Part shown: in pieces, positions 35,729 through 45,800 of the stretch | Numbering within the stretch: position 1 is the stretch's first letter | How the letters are laid out: each line of letters starts with the position of its first letter | Assembly: GCA_023374025.1 (NCBI GenBank) | Contig: SIJG01000074.1 | Coordinates: 445,253 to 509,252, forward strand | Direction of reading: 5' to 3' | Source: Heterodera schachtii | Taxonomy: Eukaryota > Nematoda > Chromadorea > Rhabditida > Heteroderidae | DNA length: 64,000 nt | Notes under the pieces: model-generated | What the model was told of the DNA's origin: nothing | Databases searched by the model: none | What the model saw: only the letters and a program-made list of their open reading frames with translations | Made by a program: the position numbers and the translations under genes

Positions 35729-36610
35729 ATGTCTCTGCATTCATTCCCCGGTACTCCAACACCTTTGCCCACATTCAATTCCCCGTTTTACCACAGACCG
35801 TACCCCGTCTCAGCTGTACCATCGTTGGCATCAACCCCCGTTCCGCCAAATCAGAACGTCATATCAAACTCAAATGAACAATCTACTGATCCTAATAATC
35901 CTCAGACTAACACATCTACAATCACTAATCAATCCTCCATTCGTGGCCCTCCAATTCTCTTAAAATGTGCACGGGTCACCTTTTTTCACCCCGAAAATCG
36001 TAAAAATTCCCGTCAAGGCATCTTACTTTTAGACGATGCCAGTACCAATACCTATATTGATTTGAAGGAAGCAAAATCCATGAAATTGCCACTTTCACCA
36101 AATTCGGTGGAGCTTGGTGTTTTTAACAATCCCAAAAGTAAAACAATTCCTTCATTCCAGACTAAATTTAGCATTGAATTAATAAACGGTAATAGCATAA
36201 TTGTTACCGCAAATACCGTTGATCATTTGACCCAACCCACCCCGTATGTCCCATTTTCTCCCGAATTACTCAACCTTTCTGAGTTAATTCACCTGAACGA
36301 TTCTGTATGCCCGGTAATTTTGCTTGGCGCCGAATTTTATTATGACATCGAACCCACACCCGTTCTTCGTCTTCCCTCTGGCTATTTTTTGATTCAAACC
36401 TTATTAGGACCAATTGTCGCCGGAAAACATTTTAGTAATAAAAAGAATCTTTCCCAAATCCAACAATCTAATTTTTGTACCCAATTGCAAAATCCCCCTA
36501 TTCCTCCCGATTACTTTACTCTCGAAAGCATTGATATAAAAGACCATCCCGATTCCACCAGTGTAAATGAAGCCATTTCTTTACAATTTGAATATTCAAT
36601 TTGTAAATAA
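35729..36610 (+). pseudogene. BEL/Pao aspartic protease region
   Basis: A Ser/Pro-rich linker is followed by a retropepsin-like domain of the BEL/Pao type: ILLLDDASTNTYI, then KSMKLPLSPNSVELGVF, then VILLGAEFYYDI and LPSGYFLIQTLLGPIVAG. The usual catalytic loop in this group ends in Gly (D-G/D-D-G-S/T). Here Ala replaces Gly, which would probably harm activity. The frame then runs towards the reverse transcriptase start but stops at 36,608. Confidence 0.75.
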
Positions 36611-37008
36611 TCGTTATCAAGTGAAACTGCCGTTCCGACTGAAATTTAATATTACATTGTACCCCGAAAATTTTTTGTGGAGCGATTCCTCGACTGTTAT
36701 TCATTGGTTAAATTCGAACTCTTCCCCCAAAGAAATATTTGTGGAGAATCGTCTAAATGTGATTCGTCAATTCCCTAATTTAATTGCTCAACATTTACCA
36801 GGTCCCGAAAACCCTGCTGATTTTGGTACTCGCGGGGTCCCTTCAATTCTAAATCTTAAAACCCAAAAATTATGGTGGCAAGGCCCCAATTGGTTGTCAC
36901 ATCCTCCTAATGATTGGCCTTATAACAGCGATATAAAACCTTTTCACTCAAATAAATATGAATTTTCCATTCCTTCTCCGAATCGCCAAATTTATACCCT
37001 TTGTACAC
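36567..37008 (+). pseudogene. BEL/Pao pol with reverse transcriptase deleted
   Basis: The frame starts in the entry to the reverse transcriptase (NNRYQVKLPFR) and jumps within about a dozen residues to the end of the RNase H region (FLWSDSSTVIHWLNS, then FVENRLNVIRQFPN and GPENPADFGTRGV). Nearly the whole polymerase, including the YxDD site, is absent. The hAT-type element interrupts the segment that follows. Confidence 0.75.
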
Positions 37009-38102
37009 TAGTGCTGTCCGAGACCAAAAATTTCCCGAGACTCGAGACTCGAGACCGAGACCGAGACTTGACCCCGAGACCGAGACTCGACCCCGAGACT
37101 CGAGACCGAGACCCCAAACCCCGAGACCGAGACCAAAAAAAACTCGAGACCCGAGACTTTTTTCAAAAAATTTTCTTATTCGCTTAAAAATCATGAAAAA
37201 TTTTTTTTTTGCGTATTTTAATAATTTTTTTTTAATTTTGACTTAATTAGGTACTATTATCAATCCAAACACGCAATTTTTTGCGCGCTTTTTTAGTCAA
37301 TTAAAAAAGGGGAATTTTGGAGCTCCGGCGGTGCCGATAGGCGCCGCCGGGGAAAATTTTGAAAATTTGAGTGAAATTTGGTAACAGATTTTCACCAAAA
37401 AATTGCCAAATTTTTGCGCTTTAAGTTGACAAATTTTTGCCTTTAAAAACGTTTTTTACGGCGTTTTTCCAAAAAACTTTTGGGGAACCGGGGGGCCGGC
37501 GGTGCCGATAGGCGCCGCCGGGGAAAATTTTGAAAATTTGAGTGAAATTTGGTAACAGATTTCACCAAAAATTGCCAAATTTTTGCGCTTTAAAAACGCT
37601 CTTTTTTACGGCGCTTTTCCAACAAAACATGGAGAACCGGGGGGCCGGCGGTGCCGATAGGCGCCGCCGAGGAAAATTTTGACTTTTTAGTGCAATTTGC
37701 GATAAATTTAGTACAAGAATAACATTATTTTATGATTTTAATTGTTAAAATTGTGATTGAATTCCCACCAAAAAAGGAATAATTTTGAAAATTAGAATAA
37801 AAAACTGATACGTGAAGGGGAACTGATCCAACGGAAAAATGACGAACATAACCAAGAGCACAACCCACTAGACAACGGATATGAACAAGTGAATTAAGCA
37901 AAAAAGGTACCAAAAATACATAAATCTTAAATTTACAAAAAGCCAATCATTAGGGGTGTAAAAAAGTCTCGGTCTCGGTCTCGAGTCTCGAAAAACGAGA
38001 CCGAGACTTAAAAACCCGAGACCGAGACTCGAGACCGATACCAAAAAAACCCGAGACTTTTCTCGAGTCGAGACTCGAGACCGAGACTCTCGGACAGCAC
38101 TA
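37009..38102. mobile_element. 1,094-bp hAT-type non-autonomous element
   Basis: It starts TAGTGCTGTCCGAGA and ends TCTCGGACAGCACTA, a perfect 15-bp inverted match. The flanking 8-bp duplication is TTGTACAC (37,001-37,008 and 38,103-38,110). Both features fit the hAT superfamily. The subterminal 130-150 bp are inverted GAGACCGAGACTCGAG-type repeats. The middle has about three direct repeats (around 37,320, 37,490 and 37,640) with GGCGGTGCCGATAGGCGCCG. No transposase is present. Relatives are at 2780-3378 and 11,430-12,030. Confidence 0.88.
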
Positions 38103-38157
38103 TTGTACACATATTAACACAAAAAATTCTTCTGTTTTTGAACTCAACCGTTTTTCT

Positions 38158-39582
38158 CGTTTGCCGAAGCTCTTTCGAGTTATTGCTTACTGTAATCGTT
38201 TTATCATCCGTGTAAAAAATAAAAATATTCCCCCCGTTAGCTACCCAAATTACTGTATAACATTAAAAGAAATCCGATCCGCCATAATTCGCTTGATTAA
38301 ACACGAACAAAGTATTCATCCGCCCACTGATGACCAAATTAATTCTCTTTGCCTTTATTTGGACAACAATAAATTGTATCGTGCAAAAAGTCGACTCGGC
38401 CACAGTCAGCTATCCCACTCTGCGATTGAACCCATTTATCTCCCGCCTAGTTCACATTTAACCATGTTAATTTTCTACGAAAATCATTTGACTAACCACC
38501 ATGCCAGTCCGCTCACTACACTGTCAATTGTTAGACGACAATTTTGGGTACCCCAAGGACGAAAAATTTCCGAACGTGCCATTTTAAAATGTTGTATAAC
38601 TTGTCGTAAGATTTACAGTCCGAGCATTTGACCTCCCTCCCTTTCCCCAATTACCAAAGGAGCGTGTGAATTTTTCATCCCCATTTTCCTCTGTTGGTCT
38701 TGACTTTTGTGGCCCTGTACGTATTATCTCAGTAAATGAAGACCCTAACCCCCGAAAAAATGCCCGCAAATCCATTGAAAAATATTGGATTGTTGTATGG
38801 GTATGCCTAATTACACGTGGAATTTCCTTAGATTTGGTGCCAGACTAATCAGCACCGACCTTTTTATTAGTATTTCGCCGTTTTTGTGCTAAATATGGAT
38901 ACCCAAAATCAATCTTTTCAGACCAAGCACCAACATTTGTGTCTTTCAAAAATTTCATTCTTCCAATACACCCAATTGAATGGCATTTGAGGGTACCATT
39001 CGCCCCTTGGCGTGGAGGCCACTATGAACGCTTAATAGCATTAATTAAGCATCATTTGCGCCGTGTTTTCTCTGCCCGCTCAGCTCGGTCCATTTCCCTT
39101 CCAAAGTTTAGCACAACAATAGTAGAAATTGAGTCAATAGTTAACTCTCGACCAATCACATTTTTAAAATTTCCTCCCAACGTTCCCCAAAAATAGGAGA
39201 ATTGGTTTTAGTCCATGTTCCAGAAACTCCTCGTTCATTATGGTCTGTGGCCAAAATTGTCGACATTTACAAAAATGAATTAAACTATCCTGACACTGCG
39301 AAAATAAAATTTATGTCTGGCCATATAACCATGCGCTCAATTTCACATTTGTTCCCCTTGGAAATGACTGAAGAACAATTCCAACAAATAACCCCCGTCC
39401 CTCAAATTGCTGACCCTCCAATTAACAAAACTGAACCTATTAATTCTCTACCTAAAATTAAATTTAATTGGGCAAAAGTTCCACCCACCAAGCCCATTAT
39501 AGATAAAAACCAAAAAATACAATGGACTTGGGCCAACCAACCACCAACCACAAAGGCCATTAAAAACTTTCAATTACCATAA
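38158..39582 (+). pseudogene. BEL/Pao integrase, broken by stops
   Basis: A zinc-binding integrase N-domain is visible first (HSAIEPIYLPPSSHLTML, HLTNHHASPLTTL, then CCITCRK). The catalytic core follows in another frame (PFSSVGLDFCGPV; SDQAPTFVSFKNF; APWRGGHYERLIALI), with the usual SDNA changed to SDQA. A stop codon near 38,846 and a frame break near 38,630 interrupt it. A C-terminal piece (39,202-39,582; SLWSVAKIVDIYKN) follows a short deletion. It joins retroelement DNA to the genome in intact relatives; this copy is dead. Confidence 0.75.
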
Positions 39583-39828
39583 ACTTAAACACCCCGACAA
39601 ATGTGACCAAAGATTGTTTTGTTTCCCATCACGTCGTTCCATTATCCTCCATAATTTTACATTAAACTTTTCATGGTTATCACATTCATCGCCCGGCGGG
39701 AAGGCGCTGAAGCGACTGTTAGCGGTGAAGAAGACCGTTACTTATTTCCCACGGCTTATCCTCAAGATTGTTAAGCGATAACCTTCCAAACATCGCTTTT
39801 CCCCGCCCTTACACCATTATATTTCGCC

Positions 39829-39836
39829 TATAAAAG
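39829..39836 (+). promoter_or_regulatory. TATA box upstream of the envelope-like frame
   Basis: CTATAAAAGC lies about 40 bp before the ATG at 39,869, in a 250-bp non-coding spacer after pol. It may be an internal promoter for the envelope-like ORF or part of a decayed LTR. Confidence 0.35.
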
Positions 39837-39868
39837 CCCTTCACTATAGCCAACCATATCATTCTTCA

Positions 39869-40509
39869 ATGGGAAACATCATTGGCCTCGACTTGTCTCT
39901 CAATCTTTATCCCCCACAACCTCAAGAAAATTCCTCCCCTGTCATTTGGACTATTGTAGGCATTTTTGGGGCAATTCTGTGTCTTTTCGGAATCATTGCA
40001 TTGTGTCTTGGGCGCCGTATTTTTAAATTTTTTCGTCCTGCCCTGCCCCTTCTCGCCCCTTCCCTGCCATCAATAACAAGCAGCTCCTCCTCTTATCCTA
40101 CCGCTCCTCAGCCCCAAATCCCCAACAGAGCCCATTCCCCATCATCAATTCCCACTGTTTATGTGATCTTTTTCTTGCCTTTCAACCAATTTTTGCTAAA
40201 CCCATCCCGAAATTCTCCCCCAAAGGAATTGTTAAAGGGTCATTGCCCGTTTTGGCCAACTCCGCCTTATATTTTGGCCTAGAGTCCCTCACATCCGAAA
40301 CTGAATCCCCTCTATCGTCCTTCATAATTGGAATTATTTGTATTTTAAGTGGCATCCTACTACTCATTTTGCTTAAGTTTTTATTGGCCATCCGAAAATC
40401 CTTTTTCTCTCACCCAACTGACCCAAACATACCCACTATTGAATTGGGAGAAATCCGAAACACTGTGCAGGAACTCGTCCACCGCACTAATCCGCCCCTT
40501 CATAATTAA
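39869..40509 (+). pseudogene. Envelope-like membrane protein fragment, frame broken
   Basis: Two overlapping frames lie after pol. The first (39,869-40,282) has one hydrophobic helix (IWTIVGIFGAILCLFGIIAL). The second (from about 40,200 to 40,509) ends with another (IIGIICILSGILLLILLKFL) followed by a short basic tail. The position after pol and the C-terminal anchor suggest the remains of a retroviral-type envelope gene, as some nematode BEL/Pao elements carry. The surface domain and furin-like site are not recognisable, and the frames are shifted relative to each other. The Maverick inserted 27 bp after its end. It is identified only by position and membrane segments. Confidence 0.4.
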
Positions 40510-40536
40510 GGTGTTAGTGTTTCCCCCATGCCTAAG

Positions 40537-40542
40537 GCCATC
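40537..40542. other. Maverick target site duplication, left (GCCATC)
   Basis: GCCATC directly precedes the AGTAG terminus and is repeated at 59,951-59,956. Six base pairs is the duplication size characteristic of Maverick/Polinton integration. Confidence 0.92.
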
Positions 40543-41260
40543 AGTAGTTACCCACTCCATTTTGTCCGGATTACGGTAGCCCCCCATACCTATGGGATGG
40601 CTGCAGGCCAACTGAGCGCCAGCCATTTGAGCGCCAGCCAAGTGAGCGCGGGCCATTTGAGCGCCAAAATTTTCAGTACCGAAGCCAAAACCTATTGCGC
40701 GACTTTTTTTCAAGTGCGCGACTTTATGCAAATTATTGATTTTTTCTTGCAACCCAAGCCTATTGCAGGGGGTGCGCGACTTTTTTCTTACTGCGCGACT
40801 TTTTTCTTACTGCGCGACTTTTTTTTTTTTTTTTGCTGCGCGACTTTATGCAAATTATTTTATTTATTTTAATTTAATTTTTAATTAATTTTTAAACATC
40901 TTAAAGGTCAAACATCTTAAGACACTGACTTTAAAGTCATTTAAAATTCATCAAAAATTCCCCGCACCGAGCGGATCCGAACCCCGATGGGGCGGCCAGG
41001 CTGACGCACTAACCACTCGGCCACATTGGCAATGGATCATAAACATTAATTTGCTCTCATAAAGGGAAAAAATGACGTCACCAGCGGGGGGAGGGGGGCG
41101 AGAGCGTGCGGCGAGAAGGCGGGAGGCGGGGTCAAATAAACAAATCAATTATGAAGGGGGCGGGGTGTTGGAACGGTGCCAAATAAACAAATCAATTTTT
41201 TCGTGCCTTGTGGTGCCGCCCTCCCTCCCGCACACTCATTATGTAATTTGACACCTTCAG
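40543..41260. repeat. Maverick left inverted terminal repeat
   Basis: It mirrors 59,060-59,950. Sub-repeats inside include GAGCGCCAGCC blocks (about 40,614-40,670) and TGCGCGACTTTTTTCTTAC blocks (about 40,690-40,850). A tRNA-like sequence follows at 40,960-41,030. Matching weakens beyond about 41,100 but short blocks pair to about 41,260. Confidence 0.9.
40960..41030 (-). other. tRNA-Ser-like pol III promoter sequence in left TIR
   Basis: Read on the minus strand, TGTGGCCGAGTGGTTAGTGC matches the D-arm/A-box of eukaryotic serine tRNAs, and GGTTCGGATCC is one base from the B-box consensus, about 30 bp later. The acceptor ends do not pair, so it is tRNA-like rather than a tRNA gene. The copy in the right repeat points in the opposite direction, and both point outward. 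Confidence 0.6.
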
Positions 41261-42000
41261 ACAATAAACAATTTTTGTTAATTGATTTTTTGTCCATTTG
41301 GTCATTTTCACTTCATTTAATTCACTTTACGAAAGGAAAAGCCAATCGATAATCCTTTACTATTTTATTTGTGCCAAAGCTTTTCCTACTTTGGCATTTT
41401 TTCACCCAATTTGCCATTTATTTATTTATGTGCCAGTTTGGCATTATTTTGCCAACCTTATTTTGCTGAATTTTGCACAGTTTTTGTGCCAAAATTCCCC
41501 ATTTATTTTTTGCCAATTTTTGGAATTGTTTTGCCCTCCTTTTTTCACATTTTCATTTGCCAATTGCTGCACATTTTGTGCCAAAATTCATTGCCAATAT
41601 TTGGCATTTTTTGCCCCCTTTTTTCACATTTTCCTGCCATTTTTAATTTTATTTCATTCATACCATTCTGTTTTTTTCAAATTTAAAATATTTTAAATCT
41701 TGACAATCTGTTTTTTCAAATTTAAAAAAATTATTTAAATTCTTGGCGTTCTGTTTTTTCAAATTTAAAAATTATTTAAATTCTTGGCGTTCTGTTTTAT
41801 CAAATTTAAAAATTATTTAACTCTTGGCATGCTGTTTTTTCAAATTTAAAAATATTCAAAATCTTGGCATTGTGTTTTTATCAAATTTAAAAATTATTTT
41901 AACTCTTGGCTTCTGTTTTTTCAAATTTAAAAATTTATTTCAACCTTATCTTCCTCTTGTTTTTCATTTTTCATTGATCAATAAGTACTTTGTACTGTCC
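41261..42000. repeat. T-rich Maverick segment with about 46-bp tandem repeats
   Basis: From about 41,660 to 41,945 a unit with CTGTTTTTTCAAATTTAAAA and TTCTTGGCGTT recurs about six times with small changes. Before it (41,370-41,650) TTTTGCCAA and TTCACATTTT motifs repeat irregularly. No gene is supported; frames here are phenylalanine-rich by composition. Confidence 0.8.
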
Positions 42001-42029
42001 TCTCTATCCCCATTTTTTTGTTGGTTTAC

Positions 42030-42780
42030 TCGGTACTAAACCCCTTTAGGATATTTGTTAAGCCGTTTCAAATATCCTGGGGGCCATCCTTAAACCGAGG
42101 AGTCCTGCCCCGGTACTGGGTTACTTCCCAGAGGGGAGGGCACGGGCGTTCACCGTCCACGGGGCTTATTCCGCTGGTATCCAGGGCTGCGGCAGTGACT
42201 GACCGAAACCCAGTTTCCGTCATAGCCCGCCGGGTGTCACAGCGATGTTTAAGCCCAGCCAGATAGTCGGTCTGGTGTGGACGGGGGCCCTTCACTCGCT
42301 GGCCTTGAGGGTGAAGGTGTGCCTGTTCCTAGCAGCGGGGGTGGCGGTTCCCAGCCCTAATGTGCCCTGCCTACGGGCTGCATTGGTACAGCGAGAGAAT
42401 AACCGGGACTGGCTGGCCCGGAGGAACCGCGAGTCACTGAGCAGTGTCGAACGCGCAGCTGCTCAAACTCAACACCCCGGATTAAAATCCGCGTAGACGG
42501 AACACATATGTGCTGTGGGCGTTGGCGCAAATGCTCTGTTAAGGGAGTAATTACCCGACACAGAGATGCCTACACCATACCTCCGCACTTGGGTATGGTA
42601 GTGCCACACACTTTGTGTTCCATGAGCGGTTCCATAATCGCGTGCTATGATAGTCATAGTTGGTGGGCATGCCCTCCAATGTGATGGCTTGGGCCGGAAG
42701 GTTAAAAACGCATGTAGGGGGTGACCTATGCGCGTTTTTTGGCTCTCCAAAAATGGCCCAAATCATCGCTAAGGAGAGGG
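42030..42780. other. GC-rich, hairpin-rich segment of unknown nature
   Basis: This 750-bp block is much richer in GC than its surroundings. It contains several self-complementary pairs: AGGATATTTG with CAAATATCCT at its start, and ACCATACC with GGTATGGT near 42,575-42,600. No long convincing ORF or known RNA family was recognised. It may be an inserted SINE-like or retroelement fragment, or a structured non-coding RNA carried by the Maverick. Confidence 0.45.
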
Positions 42781-42894
42781 GTCATGCCCGATTTTTTTTC
42801 ATGCAGCCATTTACTTTGCCATTTTTCATGCAAATTCAATTCTTTTTTGTTTTCTTAAAATAAAATAATAATAATCAAATCAATTTTAGAATAA

Positions 42895-45800
42895 ATGAGC
42901 CAATTTTCCGACGATTCCCTCCCCCCTACCCTCGATGGGCCTTATTCCCCTGTTGGGAATGATGGAACCGAATTGATGGACGACGCCCCGCCTCTGGAAG
43001 AAGTCATTAAGCACTTGCCAAATACCGTACGTTTTGCGAAATGTCTTTAAATTTTTTCATCTAATTTTGCGAGGTCTTTTCAGGTTGTGCCGTCTGAAGA
43101 GAATGAACGAAAGGCCCACAAGGAACCATCAATAACTCGCGAATTGGACGCCGAATTGTTCAACAGTGATAACTTTATGTGTTTGTCCGCCGCGCAGGCG
43201 GAAGCGGGGCGGTTCAAAGGTGTGGTTGTAATCACAACAATTTTTTAATTTTAAAATTTCTAATTTAATTAATTATTCATTTTATGCTGTAAAAAGTATA
43301 TTAAAAATTTTTTAAATTTGTATTTTGATTAATTGAGGTTTTTAAATGATTTTAGCGTTTCGATTCATTGGCCAATTTTTGATGAGCTTAACGTTCGGCG
43401 CTGTTTTCCCGGAAGAAATCCTACGCAATTTGTTCACGATGTGCCTTAATTATGCCGCCGAGGGTGCCGAATCGATGAAACTTTCGGCCGACCACTTCAT
43501 TTTCCTCTTAACGTCAAAACACCTTGACTACGAGGTTGCGGTTCATTTTAAAAAAATTGACAACACTGCAACTGAGAGGATTCTGACTCGCTTCGAGATG
43601 GTCGACCAAAGCAACAAAGCGAAGGAAAGGCCCTCCCTCCTCGAAGAACCCTTTGTAATTGACATCACGGCAATCGAGAGCAAGTGCGCCAAACCGAAAA
43701 TGGCTGGAAAAGGGAGAAACGACTTCAACGTTGACTATCGTATCGCCGATGGTGCAACTTATGAGATGCAGAACAACGACAACCTTTGCCTTTTCCGGGC
43801 GTTTGAAATGCTGCGAATGAAATGCGTTTTGCCCCGACAACGCTTCTCTGAGTATAAGAGGGATGAGAGAAAGCAGCTTGAAGGCGTGCATGCTTTGGGC
43901 CGGGGATGCAACATTGACATGAACCTGCCCTTCTATTCCATAGAGGAATACGGAGAAAGAATTCAGGCACAAAAAAAAAAAGCTTATTCTTTGTAAGATT
44001 TATCTTTAAGGATTATTATGAGGTGCTACATCCCGGAATGTTTCGGCTTTTTTGCTTTGAGACGTTTGGCAAAATGAAGCCTTCGTGGAAATCAACAGTG
44101 GAAAACTATAAAAATGAGCTTTGCGTTATTTTTATCGAAGGCGAAAACGGCGGTGAAGGGCATTACGACCCGGTTAAAAATGTTGGAAAACTTTTCAGTG
44201 CCCGCAACTATTGTTTTGGGGTACACATAAAGATGACATATAAATTAAGTTAATTAAAATATATTACAGTGTGAGATGCCGTTTCATCAACAATCTCAGC
44301 ACACTTCAAAATGCAAATGGAAATGCCTCAATTGCCTGCGCGTTGGATCAGTTTTTCGAGGAAATTGCGCCCACGCCAATGATGACTTTTTTGAGACCTG
44401 TCTGGGCTGCAATAAAGTAAAGTTTTTTGAGTTTCGTTTTAAAAATTTTGTTTAGACATTTAAAAGTCGTGAATGCTATGAACACCATGCCAAATGCACA
44501 AACAGCCGGGTCAAACGTGACAACGAAGAGCAAATTGTGGGAAAATCAATCTGCATGAGCTCGAAAAAATGTGTTGACTGTGGTGTGATTTACCGAATGG
44601 CGGTAGGTCTTGTATTTTAATATTCATAAAATAAAATAAATAATAAACATCACAGGACCAAGATAAGAAAAAGGGACATGTTTGCGGCCACAAATTCTGC
44701 AAGGTCTGCCTTGGTTTCCACGCGCCGCGCGATTGCTACATTCCATACCGGCCCAAAGTGAAGAAGGAGAAGCGCTTTGTCTTCTTTGACTTTGAATGCA
44801 CGACCGACTTTAAACCGGACCCGCAACTCATGCGGTTCAAACATCAGGTAAACATTTTTTGAGTCAGCAGTTTTAATTTGGAGAAATTCTAAGGTCAACT
44901 TCTGCTTCGCCCATGTGACATGCACTCGGTGCATCGAAAAGGGCATTTGGGACCAGGAACTGGACCGAGCTTGCGCGCTCTGCGGTCGCTTCCGAACATA
45001 TGCCTGGTCCCCGTTCGAGTTTTGGCACACGGACGTGGAGTGCCGTAAAGTCGTCGAAGACCCGCTGGCTGCCTTTACCAAGTGGTTGCTGAACTTTGAA
45101 ACGGAAGTGCTCGGCATGGAACCCGGAGCGAAGAAGCGCCGAAAGCGGAAGATTGCCGAGAACACGGACGCAGATGCCATGGAAGGTGAAGAGGACGAGG
45201 ATGCCGTGGATGAGGACGCCGAGAACAACTGGATGCTTGGGTACGACGAAGCCGGGGAAAAGCCGGAGTCGGTGACGACGTATGCATACGCGCACGCCGG
45301 TAAATTTGAAATTTTAAAAAGAAAATAAATAAATTTTTTTAAAGGGTCCCGCTATGACCATGTGCTGATTTATGGTGAAATGCTGCGCATGGGTGTCCGC
45401 CCTGAACTCATCCGCCAGGGCAACCATCTCCTGGAAATGAAGGCACGCAAAACGGGAGTGTACACAACCACCATCTTTCGCGACAGGTAAAAGTTTGAAT
45501 ATAATTATTTTTTAAATTTTTGATCGCTTTAGCTACAAACTGATCCCAATCAAATTGGCAAACTTTGTCAAGACGTTTGGCCTTGAAATTGAGGGTGTCG
45601 AAAACAAGAAATATTTTCCGCACAAATACAATAAGGTAAGGATAATTTCTAAATTAATTTAAAATTTAATAAAATTACAGGCGGAAAATTACGGCACTGT
45701 ATTGGACACTCTTCCGCCGATGGAGGACTACTATCCGGGTGGTCTCTTCCCGGCGGAGCGCGCAAAGTTTGAGCAATGGTATGACGAGAACCGGGAAACT

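Larger units (their letters stand above)
34884..40536 (+). mobile_element. Decayed BEL/Pao LTR retrotransposon, main part
   Basis: The order of recognisable parts (gag, zinc knuckles, aspartic protease, RNase H end, integrase, envelope-like end) is that of a BEL/Pao element. It is interrupted by the MULE on the left, the hAT-type element at 37,009-38,102 and the Maverick on the right. Its 3' remnant resumes at 59,957. Most of the reverse transcriptase is deleted and there are stop codons, so it cannot be autonomous. No clear LTR pair or primer-binding site was found. Confidence 0.75.

Noticed and set aside
40960..41030. A true tRNA-Ser gene in the Maverick terminal repeat
   Set aside because: A-box and B-box fit, but the acceptor ends do not pair and the T-stem has mismatches. 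It is kept only as a tRNA-like promoter sequence.
42245..42496. Arg/Ala-rich plus-strand frames in the GC-rich Maverick block
   Set aside because: No motif, several frames open at once, and stem-loop structure suggests non-coding sequence.
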